Shown: in pieces, positions 14,258 to 22,843 of the stretch
Layout: each line of letters begins with the position of its first letter
How positions within the stretch are numbered: position 1 is the stretch's first letter
IMG/VR virus record: IMGVR_UViG_3300034682_000265
Span: 1 to 35,111 of that record
Source: a virus
Length of the DNA stretch: 35,111 nucleotides
Strand: one strand, 5' to 3'
Program-made: the position numbers and the translations under genes
The notes under the pieces: model-generated
Seen by the model: the letters and a program-made list of their open reading frames with translations, nothing else
Told to the model about the DNA's origin: nothing
Databases searched by the model: none

Positions 14258-16068
14258 GCTGCCTTCTTCTCCTGGCTAGTTGCCCAGGTGGATTTGCGTT
14301 TGCGTTGGGTATCAAGAGGTTCGTTCGCCACGGCGTGGGCAATGGCAAAGAACACATCGGCGTGTCCAGTCACGTTGTCGCGCGCCGCGCGGAACGTCAT
14401 CTGGCCGCCGCCGGTGGTGCTGCGCTTGATGGCGAGGAAGGCGAGCGGGATGTCCCGATCCGAGCTGTCCCACTCGATGCGGTTCGCCTCCACCACGTCG
14501 ATCATCTTGAGGACCAGCCGCGACTTGCTCTCGATGCTGTAGTTGATGGGGTGGCACACCCCTTTGAACACCGGTTTCAAGAGGTCAAATACCCCGGCGC
14601 CGATGCCGGAGACGTCAACACCGAGGTACGTGACCCGGAATTTCTTGGCGATGCGCTCGATCTCCTGCGCCTGGAACTGGAAGTTGAGCCCGCGCCAGTA
14701 GTGCTTTTCCAGCACCCGGAAGCGCTCGCCGGCGACGGTGGGCGGGGCGATCACCACCAGGGTGGCGTTGTCGCGGGTGCGGCTCGGGTCATAGCCCAGC
14801 CACACCTCCCGCCGGCCGAACGGATCAGGCCGCCCTGGCTTGTAGTCCTCCCACCGGGTGGGGTCCACCCCTGCCCGCTCCATGTCCTGAAACTTGAACA
14901 CCGACAGGGCATCGTCGATAAACCGGCACATGTAGAGGCGGTCGAACACCTCCTCCGGGTACTCGTCCTTGAGCTCCTCGATGTCGATGAGGTGGCAACC
15001 GAGGCAAATGGCGTCCTCGATGGTGATCACGTAACGCCATTGCCTGTCCGGACAGACGCGGCCACCGTCGCGCAGCTCATCTTCGCCCGGGAAGTCGATG
15101 GCCACCCGGCTCGGGCGCTGTCCCTTCCAGCGATCCCCGGTCCAGAAGCGGTACGCCTCGTGCACCTTGCTCGACGGGGTCGAGAAGTAGGTCTTGCGCC
15201 AGTGGCTCTGGGTCGCCATGGCACTGGCCACGTCCGAGAGCTTCTCGAAGTTGGGGATCCAGAAATATTCATCGATGTAGACGTTGCCGGAGCGGGATTG
15301 GGCGCTGTTGGAGTTGGTAGAGCAGAAATGGAGCTCAGCACCGTTCGACAGCACGATGGGGTTGCCGGTCAGGGTGACGCCGAGGAAGGTCTGGGCAATC
15401 TTGCAGATGTAGGAGCGGAACACCTCCGCCTGGGCCCGGGTGGCGGACAGGAAAATCTGGTTGCCGCCGGTCAGAATGGCATCCTCCAGAGCCTCGCCGG
15501 CGAAGTAGTAGGTCATGCCGATCTGGCGGGACTTCAAGATGTTGCGGGTGCGCGGCAGCGCCGGGTCGTTCTTGGCCTCCCGCACCCGCAACTGATAGCC
15601 AAACAGGGTGCCCAGCCACTCGGTGAAGTCGGCCTCGGTCAGGTGGCCGATCTCGTTCTTGGCCTTCTTGCCGCCCTTGCGACTGCCGCCTGCCTGGCGG
15701 CTTTGCTCACGCTTTCCACGGCTGGGCCCGGGTTCATGCCCTTGCTCACGCAGGATCTTGATGGCCTGCTCGCGCTCGGCCCACTTGAGCGCCTTCTCTT
15801 TGAGGCTGACATGGTGGCCGATAAGTCGGTCCAGCTCCTCCTGCTCGCCCGGGGTTTTCTTCTCCCGATGCAGCAACACCTGCACACGGCGATTGATGGC
15901 ATCCTCCACTGCCTCTTCGGTCAGCAAGTCGCGCCAGCCGAGCTTTTCGGCCCAGTAGTAGATGATGCGACAGGAGTTGAGCCCCAGTTCGTCCTTGATC
16001 TCCTGGGGTGTCCATCGTTTAAGGTAGAGTCCCTTCGCCGCATTGCGGATCTCTTCGGGGTACGCCAC
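14254..16068 (-). CDS. P: Terminase large subunit, ATPase/nuclease (P2 gpP-like)
   Basis: Motor that drives DNA into the procapsid. The 604-residue protein has an N-terminal helix-turn-helix (about 18-42), the P2-type Walker A variant KSRQIGMTY (179-187), Walker B NVYIDEYF (262-269) and probable RNase-H-like nuclease acidic residues Asp427 (GYDPSRTRDN), Asp485 (GVDVSG) and Asp571 (GHADVFFA). It starts with GTG at 16068, with GGAGG four bases upstream. It works with small subunit M, encoded on the other strand. A 16-bp palindrome lies just upstream at 16087-16102. Confidence 0.95.
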   Translation of the reverse strand: MAYPEEIRNAAKGLYLKRWTPQEIKDELGLNSCRIIYYWAEKLGWRDLLTEEAVEDAINRRVQVLLHREKKTPGEQEELDRLIGHHVSLKEKALKWAEREQAIKILREQGHEPGPSRGKREQSRQAGGSRKGGKKAKNEIGHLTEADFTEWLGTLFGYQLRVREAKNDPALPRTRNILKSRQIGMTYYFAGEALEDAILTGGNQIFLSATRAQAEVFRSYICKIAQTFLGVTLTGNPIVLSNGAELHFCSTNSNSAQSRSGNVYIDEYFWIPNFEKLSDVASAMATQSHWRKTYFSTPSSKVHEAYRFWTGDRWKGQRPSRVAIDFPGEDELRDGGRVCPDRQWRYVITIEDAICLGCHLIDIEELKDEYPEEVFDRLYMCRFIDDALSVFKFQDMERAGVDPTRWEDYKPGRPDPFGRREVWLGYDPSRTRDNATLVVIAPPTVAGERFRVLEKHYWRGLNFQFQAQEIERIAKKFRVTYLGVDVSGIGAGVFDLLKPVFKGVCHPINYSIESKSRLVLKMIDVVEANRIEWDSSDRDIPLAFLAIKRSTTGGGQMTFRAARDNVTGHADVFFAIAHAVANEPLDTQRKRKSTWATSQEKKAA

Positions 16069-16086
16069 GGCGCCTCCATCCGGTGA

Positions 16087-16102
16087 ATGATGGCGCCATC
16101 AT
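16087..16102. promoter_or_regulatory. Perfect 16-bp palindrome at the P promoter
   Basis: ATGATGGCGCCATCAT is a perfect palindrome 18 bp before the P start codon. It overlaps a candidate leftward -10, TATGAT (16103-16098 on the minus strand). A dimeric regulator site is a likely reading; an RNA hairpin in the P leader is another. Confidence 0.5.
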
Positions 16103-16145
16103 AGCCAGCCCCCTCCCCCCACTTATCCCACTGATGTTCTTAGCA

Positions 16146-16171
16146 ATTCGGATTTCCTGCTGGATCCGAAT
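16146..16171. promoter_or_regulatory. Dyad in the divergent P/O late-promoter region
   Basis: ATTCGGAT (16146-16153) and ATCCGAAT (16164-16171) are perfect 8-bp inverted repeats around 10 bases. The centre is 90 bp from the P start and 85 bp from the O start. Candidate -10 elements (TATGAT leftward, GATAGC at 16211-16216 rightward) put both start points about 66 bp from the centre. P2 Ogr sites lie near -55, so this is the best candidate for the activator's site. Confidence 0.5.
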
Positions 16172-16243
16172 CCCGCCGAACACCATAGCGTGAAACCCCC
16201 TTGCCGACCCGATAGCCTGAGCCCGCATCACTTGGGAGCAGGC

Positions 16244-17116
16244 ATGAACGAATCAACCTTGAGAACTGGCTGGGTCTGTATCGCCACCGAAGGCAAAGCG
16301 GTGGACGGGCGGGATATTACCCGCGACTGGCTCACCGACATGGCCGAGACCTACGACCCGACCTATTACACCGCCGTCATCTGGCCCGATCACGATCGCT
16401 GGTCCAGCTATGGCACCGTGCAGGCCCTCAAGACCGAAGAGGTGGATGGCAAGCTCAAGCTGTTCGCCATCCTCTGCCCGAATCGGGATCTCATCTACTA
16501 CAACCAGAGCGGCCAGTATCAGTTCTGCTCCATCGAGCCCTTCGAGAACTTCGCCGATCTGGGCCGCACCTACCTGCTGGGCCTCGGCGTCACCGATGAA
16601 CCGGCCAGCATCGGAACCACCCATCTCAAGTTCAGCAACAGCAACAAGGGGCAGGCCGTTGGCACCAGCGAGCCGCTGGACCTCTCCACCTTCAAGCTGC
16701 CCAAGCACGAAAAAGCCGATGGCCTGATCGCCAAGTTTTTCAGCTTTCTGGCCAGCCACGGCGAGCAAGCCCCCCAACCGACCTCCAGCCAACCCGAGGA
16801 TGAGGAAATGACCAAAGAACAGTTCGATCAGATGCTGGGGGCCCTCAATGGCCTTGGCAGCAAGATCGATGGCTTCAGCGCCAAGCTGGACGCCAAGCCC
16901 ACCCCCGAGCAACCCGCTCCCACGACCACCGAGCCCGACAAGGTAAAAGAGAACTCCGGCATCAGCCCCGAGCAGTTCAGCAAGCTGGAGCAGACCCTGG
17001 CCAGCCTGACCGACAAGTTCGGCGAGCTGAACACCAAGATCGACCAGTTCTCTGTCGAGAAGCCGGGCCAGCGCCCGGGCGCCCTCGGCGGTGACGATAC
17101 CCCTGCAGTCTATTAA
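16244..17116 (+). CDS. O: Capsid scaffold/maturation protease (P2 gpO-like)
   Basis: Internal scaffold and serine protease for procapsid assembly. In the 290-residue product the probable catalytic triad is Asp21 (VDGRD), His50 (WPDHDRW) and Ser96 (YQFCSIEP), corresponding to Asp19, His48 and Ser107 in P2. The C-terminal half is rich in Glu, Pro and Lys with coiled-coil character, as expected of the scaffolding domain. The ATG at 16244 follows GGGAG. It is the first gene of the rightward late operon and lies directly before the major capsid gene. Confidence 0.92.
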   Translation: MNESTLRTGWVCIATEGKAVDGRDITRDWLTDMAETYDPTYYTAVIWPDHDRWSSYGTVQALKTEEVDGKLKLFAILCPNRDLIYYNQSGQYQFCSIEPFENFADLGRTYLLGLGVTDEPASIGTTHLKFSNSNKGQAVGTSEPLDLSTFKLPKHEKADGLIAKFFSFLASHGEQAPQPTSSQPEDEEMTKEQFDQMLGALNGLGSKIDGFSAKLDAKPTPEQPAPTTTEPDKVKENSGISPEQFSKLEQTLASLTDKFGELNTKIDQFSVEKPGQRPGALGGDDTPAVY

Positions 17117-17125
17117 GGAGCGACC

Positions 17126-18175
17126 GTGAGCCAGACCCTTACCGTCCAGGCCATGCAGCGCCTGGAGCAATACAGCAATGCCCTGGCCAAGGCCTACGGA
17201 ATCCCCGTCAACGCCCTAGCCAAGCAGTTCAGTGTCACCGGCCCGGTGGAAACCGGTCTGCGCGCCGCCCTGCTCGCCTCCGTCGAGTTCCTCGGCCTCA
17301 TCACCTGTATGGATGTGGACCAGATCAAGGGTCAGGTGGTCCAGGTCGGCATCGGCAAGCTGTTCACCGGCCGCAAGAAGAACGGCCGCTTCAACGGCAA
17401 GATCGGCGTCGATGGCAACACCTACGAGCTGACCGAGACTGACTCCTGCGCCTCGCTGGACTGGGCGACCCTGTGCGTCTGGGCCAACGCCGGCAGCGAG
17501 GGCGAGTTCCTGCGCCTGGTGGGCGATTTCATCAACAAGGCGTTTGCCCTGGACATGCTGCGGGTCGGCTGGAACGGCGTGGAAGCGGCTGCCGATACCG
17601 ATCCCGCCGAACACCCGCTGGGTGAAGACGTCAACAAGGGCTGGCACCAGATCGCCCGCGAGTGGAACGACGGCAGCCAGATCATCAAGGCCGAGGCTGG
17701 CAAGAAGATCTACTTCGACCCGGACGGCAAGGGGGATTACAAGACCCTGGACGAAATGGCCTCGGACCTCATCAACACCACCATCGATCCCCTGTTCCGC
17801 CAGGACCCGCGTCTGGTGGTGCTGGTCGGTACCGACCTCATCGCTGCCGCCCAGGCCAAGCTCTACAGCGAGGCCACCAAGCCGAGCGAGCAGATCGCTG
17901 CCCAGAAGCTGGCCGAGTCCATCGCCGGGCGCCGCGCCTACATCCCGCCCTTCTTCCCGGGCAAGCGGATGGTGGTCACCACCCTGGACAACCTGCACAT
18001 CTACACCCAGCGCGGCACCCGCAAGCGCAAGGCGGACGATAACCAGGATCGCAAGTGCTTCGATAACCAGTACTGGCGCATGGAAGGCTATGCCCTCGGC
18101 GAGCACCTGGCCTATGGCGGCTTTGAAGAGGCCGACATCGAGATCGGTGCCGCACCGGCAGCCCCAGAGGCCTAA
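17126..18175 (+). CDS. N: Major capsid protein (P2 gpN-like)
   Basis: HK97-fold shell protein. The 349-residue length is close to P2 gpN (357). The typical start (MSQTLTVQAMQRLEQYSNALAK) and central segment with RDPRLVVLVGTDLIA-like sequence are as in the family. It starts at GTG 17126 with AAGGAG upstream, nine bp after O. The N-terminus is probably trimmed by the O protease, as in P2; the cut site is not obvious here. Confidence 0.95.
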   Translation: MSQTLTVQAMQRLEQYSNALAKAYGIPVNALAKQFSVTGPVETGLRAALLASVEFLGLITCMDVDQIKGQVVQVGIGKLFTGRKKNGRFNGKIGVDGNTYELTETDSCASLDWATLCVWANAGSEGEFLRLVGDFINKAFALDMLRVGWNGVEAAADTDPAEHPLGEDVNKGWHQIAREWNDGSQIIKAEAGKKIYFDPDGKGDYKTLDEMASDLINTTIDPLFRQDPRLVVLVGTDLIAAAQAKLYSEATKPSEQIAAQKLAESIAGRRAYIPPFFPGKRMVVTTLDNLHIYTQRGTRKRKADDNQDRKCFDNQYWRMEGYALGEHLAYGGFEEADIEIGAAPAAPEA

Positions 18176-18178
18176 GCC

Positions 18179-18904
18179 ATGAGCTCACCCGGTCAACGCC
18201 ACAAGCAGCGCGTGCACGCCGTGCAGGGGGCCCAGCAGGCCGCTAGCTCAGGCGTCGCCACCGGCGCGGTGGCCGACAGCCTGCACCTGCAGCTGATTGC
18301 CCTGGAGCAGGACATGGTCCGGCTGCGCAAGCTGGCCCGCATCGGCGACCGGGTGAACATGAAACGCGACGAATTGATGCCCAAGTACCGCCCCTATGTG
18401 GAGCGCTATCTGGCTGCCGTCAGCGAGTCCGGCCAGCCCTATCAGAACGATCTGTTCCAACGCCTCATCATCTGGGCCTTCGATGTCGGCGACTTCGACG
18501 CCGGTATCGCCTGGGCGGACCTCGCCATCGCCCAGGGCCAACGCACCCCGGCCAACATCAAGCGCGACTGGGCCCACTTCGTGGCCGACACCGTGCTGGA
18601 GTGGGCCGAGAAGCAGGCGGCCGAGGGGCATGCCGTCGAGCCCTGGTTCTCCCGGGTATTCGACAAGGTGCGCAATGACTGGCGCCTCAATGAACGGCTG
18701 ACCGCCAAGTGGTTCAAGGCCGCGGGTTGCCTGCTGCTGCGGGGCCACGACGGCCAGCCCCGCCCGAGCGCCGTGGGGGATAGCGCCACCCTGGAGCAGG
18801 CCGATCACTGGCTGGCCCAGGCCGACAAGCTGCACAGCAAGGTGGGCGTCGGCACCTTGCGCCAAAAGATTGCCATGCGCCTGCGGGCGCTCAATCCCGA
18901 ATAA
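18179..18904 (+). CDS. M: Terminase small/endonuclease subunit (P2 gpM-like)
   Basis: The subunit that in P2 provides cos recognition and cleavage with gpP. The 241-residue product matches P2 gpM in length (247) and in its basic start (SSPGQRHKQRVHAVQ) and helical body (IWAFDVGDFDAGIAWADLAIAQGQ). It follows N after three bases. It is encoded on the opposite strand to P, the normal P2 arrangement. Confidence 0.9.
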   Translation: MSSPGQRHKQRVHAVQGAQQAASSGVATGAVADSLHLQLIALEQDMVRLRKLARIGDRVNMKRDELMPKYRPYVERYLAAVSESGQPYQNDLFQRLIIWAFDVGDFDAGIAWADLAIAQGQRTPANIKRDWAHFVADTVLEWAEKQAAEGHAVEPWFSRVFDKVRNDWRLNERLTAKWFKAAGCLLLRGHDGQPRPSAVGDSATLEQADHWLAQADKLHSKVGVGTLRQKIAMRLRALNPE

Positions 18905-18917
18905 CGAACCGACTCTC

Positions 18918-18939
18918 CGCGCCGTCGCACCCCGGCGCG
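18918..18939 (+). other. Hairpin between head and completion genes
   Basis: CGCGCC (18918-18923) pairs with GGCGCG (18934-18939) over a 10-base loop in the 116-bp gap between M and L. No T-tract follows, so it may be an RNA processing or stability element. Confidence 0.35.
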
Positions 18940-19020
18940 AATGCCATGAGCAGCCTCTGGCTAACTCAGCGGCAATTGCGTGGCAACAGGGGTGCACCCA
19001 TTCAACCAGCGAGGCAAGCC

Positions 19021-19494
19021 ATGTTTGCAGGCAAGGACATCGACTACAGCGCCGCCACTATCCGCAATGACGGGTTCTGGCCGGATGTGGCCGTCGCCGA
19101 CTTCGAGCGACGCCGTGCCCTGCCTGCCGATCTGAACCAGCAGACCACAGGCGCCGCCTTGCTGGCCGCCGTCTCTGAAATCAACCTGCAGCTCGCCAGC
19201 CACCAGGCCGCCCTGCAGGGCAAGGGTTATGCCAGTGCCGCCGCCGTACCGGGTCCGAGCCTTGACGATGGCGCTGACTCCGGCAGAAACGCCCTGACCG
19301 AACAGTACCTGGCCGCCGTCTTCGCACGGGCCAAGGCGGCCTTGCTGCCGGAGTTCGCCAGCGTCACCGAGCGGGCCACCGCCAACAACCAGGTGGAGCG
19401 CTCCCCGGACCAGCGCGCCCAGTTACTGGCCGAGAGCCAGCAACTGGTGCGCAGCATCAAGGGCAAGCACCGGGCGGGAGTGTCGCTGATATGA
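19021..19494 (+). CDS. L: Head completion/stabilisation protein (P2 gpL-like)
   Basis: Completes the DNA-filled head so that tails can join. The 157-residue product has the family start FAGKDIDYSAATIRNDGFWPDV and the middle AALLAAVSEINLQLA, consistent with P2 gpL (169). I chose the ATG at 19021, which gives this family N-terminus; an in-frame ATG at 18946 adds 25 unrelated residues. Its stop overlaps the ATG of the next gene (ATGA). Confidence 0.88.
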   Translation: MFAGKDIDYSAATIRNDGFWPDVAVADFERRRALPADLNQQTTGAALLAAVSEINLQLASHQAALQGKGYASAAAVPGPSLDDGADSGRNALTEQYLAAVFARAKAALLPEFASVTERATANNQVERSPDQRAQLLAESQQLVRSIKGKHRAGVSLI

Positions 19495-20015
19495 GCGCCG
19501 CCATGAACGAGCAGCAGGCCCAGGGCTACTTCCTGCAGGCACTCCACGCCGAGTTGTTGCGGGTGCTGCCGGCCAAGTGCCACAAGCGCCTGGATAGCTG
19601 GATGGAGAACGGCACCATCAAGCTCGAACCCAGGAACATGGGGCCCACCGGGGTGGACGTGGCCTGGCTCACCTATCAGGCGGTGTTCACCATCGAGCAA
19701 CTGCCGTTTCGCGAGCTCGACCCGGCCATTCTGCTGGCGGCCGTCGCCGCCTGGGTGCAGGAGCACGACGAGGTGCGCGGGCAGCTCGACCTGCCCGATC
19801 CCGAATACGCCGTCACCCCGAACGACGAGCAGACCGCCGATCTCGAGATCCAGCTCCCCTTCGCCGAGCCGCTGCGGCTTATCGAGCACCCGCAAGGGCC
19901 CATCAACTGGCTCGGCAAGCGCTGGAACGTGGTTCCCTACGACATCTGGGTGGCCGAGCAGATCGACCTGAACGTGGGTGATACCGGCGCTCACCCGGTG
20001 GGTGGCCTCTCATGA
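19491..20015 (+). CDS. R: Tail completion protein (P2 gpR-like)
   Basis: A 174-residue protein in the position and size range of P2 gpR, which with gpS finishes the tail's head-proximal end. It has a basic N-terminal helix, then a compact domain with ILLAAVAAWVQEHDEVR and DLEIQLPFAEPLRL. It is coupled at both ends by 4-bp overlaps. The R assignment rests mainly on synteny with S and on general sequence character. Confidence 0.7.
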   Translation: MSAAMNEQQAQGYFLQALHAELLRVLPAKCHKRLDSWMENGTIKLEPRNMGPTGVDVAWLTYQAVFTIEQLPFRELDPAILLAAVAAWVQEHDEVRGQLDLPDPEYAVTPNDEQTADLEIQLPFAEPLRLIEHPQGPINWLGKRWNVVPYDIWVAEQIDLNVGDTGAHPVGGLS

Positions 20016-20698
20016 TCACCATCACCCTGGACACCCGTCGCGGCAAAGACCAGCTCAACCTGCTGGCCTTGCCGCCCAAGCAGCGCAAGCGCCTGGTATG
20101 GCGCGCCGCCAACGAGATGAAGAAGCTGGCGGCCCGTCACGTGCGCCAGCAGCAAGACCCCAATGGCGATGCCTGGGCCCCTCGCAAGCGGGGCAAACGC
20201 AAGATGTTGCGCGGCCTGCCCAAGTTGCTGGTGATCCACGAGCCGCGCCAGGACGTGGCCGAGGTTGGGTTCAAGAAAGGCACCATGAGCGCCCACGCCG
20301 GGGTCATCGCCAACACCCACCAGAAGGGGCACACCTACAAGGTGACGGCCGCCAGTCGCCGGCGCATCGCCCCCAGTGAAGGCGGCAAGCAGAAGCAGGC
20401 CACCAAGGCCCAGGCCCGCAAGTTGCGGGAGCTCGGGTTCAAGCGCCCCGGTCAGAGCAAGCGCTCATACCGCTCGGCCTCGCTCGGCTGGATAACCGGC
20501 CACCTCAACTACGCCCAGGCGGGGTTGCTCATCAAGAAGCTCAAGGACGAACCGGCGGCCGATAGCTGGGAAATCCATCTGCCGGCGCGCCCGTTCCTGG
20601 GCGCCAATGCCAGGCAGCGGCAACAGGCCTTCGCCCGCGCCCTGCAGAGCATCGATTACGGCTGGGACGTCAACAAGCAAGACATGAAGGGGAAATAA
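20012..20698 (+). CDS. S: Virion morphogenesis/tail completion protein (P2 gpS-like)
   Basis: A 228-residue very basic protein. The segment QQQDPNGDAWAPRKRGKRKMLRGL and the later ARPFLGANARQRQ are hallmarks of the phage virion morphogenesis (tail S) family, which cap or join the tail to the head. It is longer than P2 gpS (150), with an insertion of about 60 basic residues (about 105-160). Four-base overlap with R supports coupling. Confidence 0.88.
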   Translation: MITITLDTRRGKDQLNLLALPPKQRKRLVWRAANEMKKLAARHVRQQQDPNGDAWAPRKRGKRKMLRGLPKLLVIHEPRQDVAEVGFKKGTMSAHAGVIANTHQKGHTYKVTAASRRRIAPSEGGKQKQATKAQARKLRELGFKRPGQSKRSYRSASLGWITGHLNYAQAGLLIKKLKDEPAADSWEIHLPARPFLGANARQRQQAFARALQSIDYGWDVNKQDMKGK

Positions 20699-20702
20699 CG
20701 GC

Positions 20703-21815
20703 ATGTGGCCTTACGTACAGATCAACAACTTGAACCAGATGCAGGGGCCGGTGACCGAGGTCGAGCGCCACCTGCTGTTCATCGGCAGCGCCGCCAGCAA
20801 CACCGGCAAGCTGCTCTCCCTCAACACCCAATCCGACTTCGATCAGCTGCTCGGGGCCGCGGACAGCGAGCTCAAGGCCAACCTGCTGGCCGCCCGCGAT
20901 AACGCCGGCCAGAACTGGTCGGCGGCGGCCTATGTGCTGCCCACCGACAAGCCCTGGCTGGACGCGGCCCGCGACGCCCAGCAGACCCAGTCGTTTGAAG
21001 GGGTCGTGGTGCTCGGGCAGGAGTGGGACCAGGCGGGCATCAACGCCGCCCACGCCCTCAACCAGGAACTGATCGCCAAATGGGGGCGCTGGCAGTTCAT
21101 GCTGCTGGCCGTACCGGCCATCGCCGACGAACAGGACTGGTCCACCTACGAGGCCGAGCTGGCCACCCTGCAGGACGGCATCGCTGCGAGCTCAGTCTCC
21201 CTGATCCCGCAGCTTTGGCCGACCCTGGCCGGCGTCTATGCGGGCCGCCTGTGCAACCGGGCGGTGAGCATCGCCGACAGCCCCTGCCGGGTGAAGACCG
21301 GCGCCCTGGTGGGCCTTGGCAACAAGCCGGTGGACAAGGACGGGATCCCGCTGCCACTGGCCACCCTGCAGACCCTGGAGCAGAACCGTTACTCGGTGCC
21401 GATGTGGTACCCGGACTATGACGGGATCTACTGGGCCGATGGCCGCACCCTGGACGCCGAGGGTGGCGACTACCAGGTGATCGAGAACCTGCGCATTGCC
21501 TACAAGGTGGCGCGCCGGATGCGCCTGCGCGCCATCGCCCGCATCGGGGATCGCTCGTTCAACTCCACCCCAGGCAGCACCGCCGCCGCCATCACCTACT
21601 TCGGCAAGGATCTGCGGGAGATGGCCAAGGCCGCCACCATCAACGGCCAGCCGTTCCCGGGCGACATCGCCTCCCCCCAGGATGGCGATATCCGCATTCA
21701 GTGGGTCGCCAAGAACCTGGTCTCGGTGTTTGTGGTGGTGCGCACCGTGGACTGCCCCAAGGGGATCACCGTCAACATCATGCTCGATTTGAGCCTCAAC
21801 AATGGGGAGGGCTAA
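20703..21815 (+). CDS. FI: Contractile tail sheath (DUF2586 type)
   Basis: Forms the contractile sheath around the tail tube. The 370-residue product resembles the DUF2586 sheath of HP1/K139/phiO18P rather than P2's longer gpFI. Diagnostic stretches include VERHLLFIGSAASNTGKLLSL near the N-terminus and NGEG at the extreme C-terminus, after IQWVAKNLVSVFVVVRTVDCPKGITVNIMLDL. The tube gene follows after three bases. Confidence 0.88.
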   Translation: MWPYVQINNLNQMQGPVTEVERHLLFIGSAASNTGKLLSLNTQSDFDQLLGAADSELKANLLAARDNAGQNWSAAAYVLPTDKPWLDAARDAQQTQSFEGVVVLGQEWDQAGINAAHALNQELIAKWGRWQFMLLAVPAIADEQDWSTYEAELATLQDGIAASSVSLIPQLWPTLAGVYAGRLCNRAVSIADSPCRVKTGALVGLGNKPVDKDGIPLPLATLQTLEQNRYSVPMWYPDYDGIYWADGRTLDAEGGDYQVIENLRIAYKVARRMRLRAIARIGDRSFNSTPGSTAAAITYFGKDLREMAKAATINGQPFPGDIASPQDGDIRIQWVAKNLVSVFVVVRTVDCPKGITVNIMLDLSLNNGEG

Positions 21816-21818
21816 CCC

Positions 21819-22274
21819 ATGACCCGTCGTATCTCCGGTGCCAGCTTTGACACCACCCTCCTGGGGGCCATGGTCCACGTCGAAAAGGCCAGCCTCTCCA
21901 TCACCGACAACAGCGCCGTGGCGCAAACCCGGGGGATCCCGGATGGCTTCGTCGATGGCGATGTCGCCGCCGAGCTGGAGTTCGAGCTCGATACCAAGAA
22001 CTTCTCGCAGTTGGCCGACGCCGCCAAACGGGCGGGGAGCTGGCGCGGAATGGAGCCGGACGATGTGCTGTTCTACGCCGACACAGGCACCGAGACCATG
22101 AAGGTGGAGGCCTTCGGGGTGAAGCTGCTGGTCTCCGACCTGCTCGACATCGATCCCAAGGGGGGCAGCAAGAGCGTGCACAAGGTGAAAGGCTTTGTGA
22201 CCTCCCCCGACTTCGTTCACCTCAACGGCGTGCCTTACCTCTCCAAGGAAGACACCCGCCACCTGCTGGGTTAA
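21819..22274 (+). CDS. FII: Tail tube protein (DUF2597 type)
   Basis: Inner tail tube subunit. The 151-residue product has the features of DUF2597 tube proteins of HP1-like phages: an N-terminal ISGASFDTTLLGAMVHVEKA, a central ELEFELDTKNFSQLADAAK, and a C-terminal GFVTSPDFVHLNGVPYL. It follows the sheath gene directly, the usual order. Confidence 0.88.
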   Translation: MTRRISGASFDTTLLGAMVHVEKASLSITDNSAVAQTRGIPDGFVDGDVAAELEFELDTKNFSQLADAAKRAGSWRGMEPDDVLFYADTGTETMKVEAFGVKLLVSDLLDIDPKGGSKSVHKVKGFVTSPDFVHLNGVPYLSKEDTRHLLG

Positions 22275-22283
22275 GGGGGAAGC

Positions 22284-22493
22284 TTGGACGACATCGATCG
22301 CGCCAACCATCACGCCGCCCGCATGCTGGCGGTCCAACTCGCCAACCAGGTGGGCAAGGGGCATTACCAGGGGGAGAGCCTGCACCAGTGCGAAGAGTGC
22401 GACGACGACATCCCCGAGGGACGCCGCCGCCACGTACCCGGGGTGCGCCTGTGCGTCCCCTGCCAGACCCGCCTTGAGAGGCTGGGCCGCTAA
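22284..22493 (+). CDS. TraR/DksA-type C4 zinc-finger protein
   Basis: A 69-residue protein with Cys36-X2-Cys39-X17-Cys57-X2-Cys60, the TraR/DksA zinc-finger pattern. TraR binds the RNA polymerase secondary channel and mimics DksA with ppGpp. Start is TTG 22284 with AAGGGGG 7-8 bases upstream. Small TraR-like genes are common next to lysis genes in P2-like phages; they may tune host or late transcription, though their role there is not established. Confidence 0.85.
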   Translation: MDDIDRANHHAARMLAVQLANQVGKGHYQGESLHQCEECDDDIPEGRRRHVPGVRLCVPCQTRLERLGR

Positions 22494-22507
22494 TCAGAGC
22501 AACGGAC

Positions 22508-22843
22508 ATGAACCACATGCCTCATAAAGACCCGACCCTCGCCACCGCCCTGCTGGCCTGGCTGATGGACAACTGGCCCGCCGTCTATGGGGCACTGCTG
22601 GCGCTGGCCATCGCCTTCCTGCGCATCACCTACGCCGGTGGGCGGGGTCGCCGCCGGCTGATCGAATCCCTGCTGTGCGGCCTCATTACCCTGGCGGCCG
22701 CCACCGGTACCCACCTGCTCGGGATCCCCCAGGAGGCCACCCCCTTTCTGGGCGGCGTGGTGGGGCTGCTTGGGATCGACATCATCCGCGACCGGGCGGC
22801 CCTGATGTTTAGCAAGAAGGAGGACAACAATGCCGCGCAGTGA
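22508..22843 (+). CDS. Holin
   Basis: A 111-residue membrane protein that would permeabilise the inner membrane at lysis. Three hydrophobic segments are visible: about residues 23-40 (VYGALLALAIAFLRI), 52-72 (LIESLLCGLITLAAATGTHLL) and 78-93 (TPFLGGVVGLLGIDII). The C-terminus is charged (RDRAALMFSKKEDN). It fits the lambda-type holin superfamily III. It overlaps the endolysin gene by 14 bp. Confidence 0.82.
   Translation: MNHMPHKDPTLATALLAWLMDNWPAVYGALLALAIAFLRITYAGGRGRRRLIESLLCGLITLAAATGTHLLGIPQEATPFLGGVVGLLGIDIIRDRAALMFSKKEDNNAAQ

Noticed and set aside
14212-16086. A 624-codon open frame on the plus strand
   Set aside because: It is antisense to terminase P and arises from GC-rich third-codon bias. 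The translation is low-complexity (His/Leu/Val/Gly) with no domain.
21192-22433. A 413-codon frame on the minus strand, and similar long minus-strand frames over the tail genes
   Set aside because: They shadow the sheath, tube and other plus-strand genes with clear families and ribosome sites.
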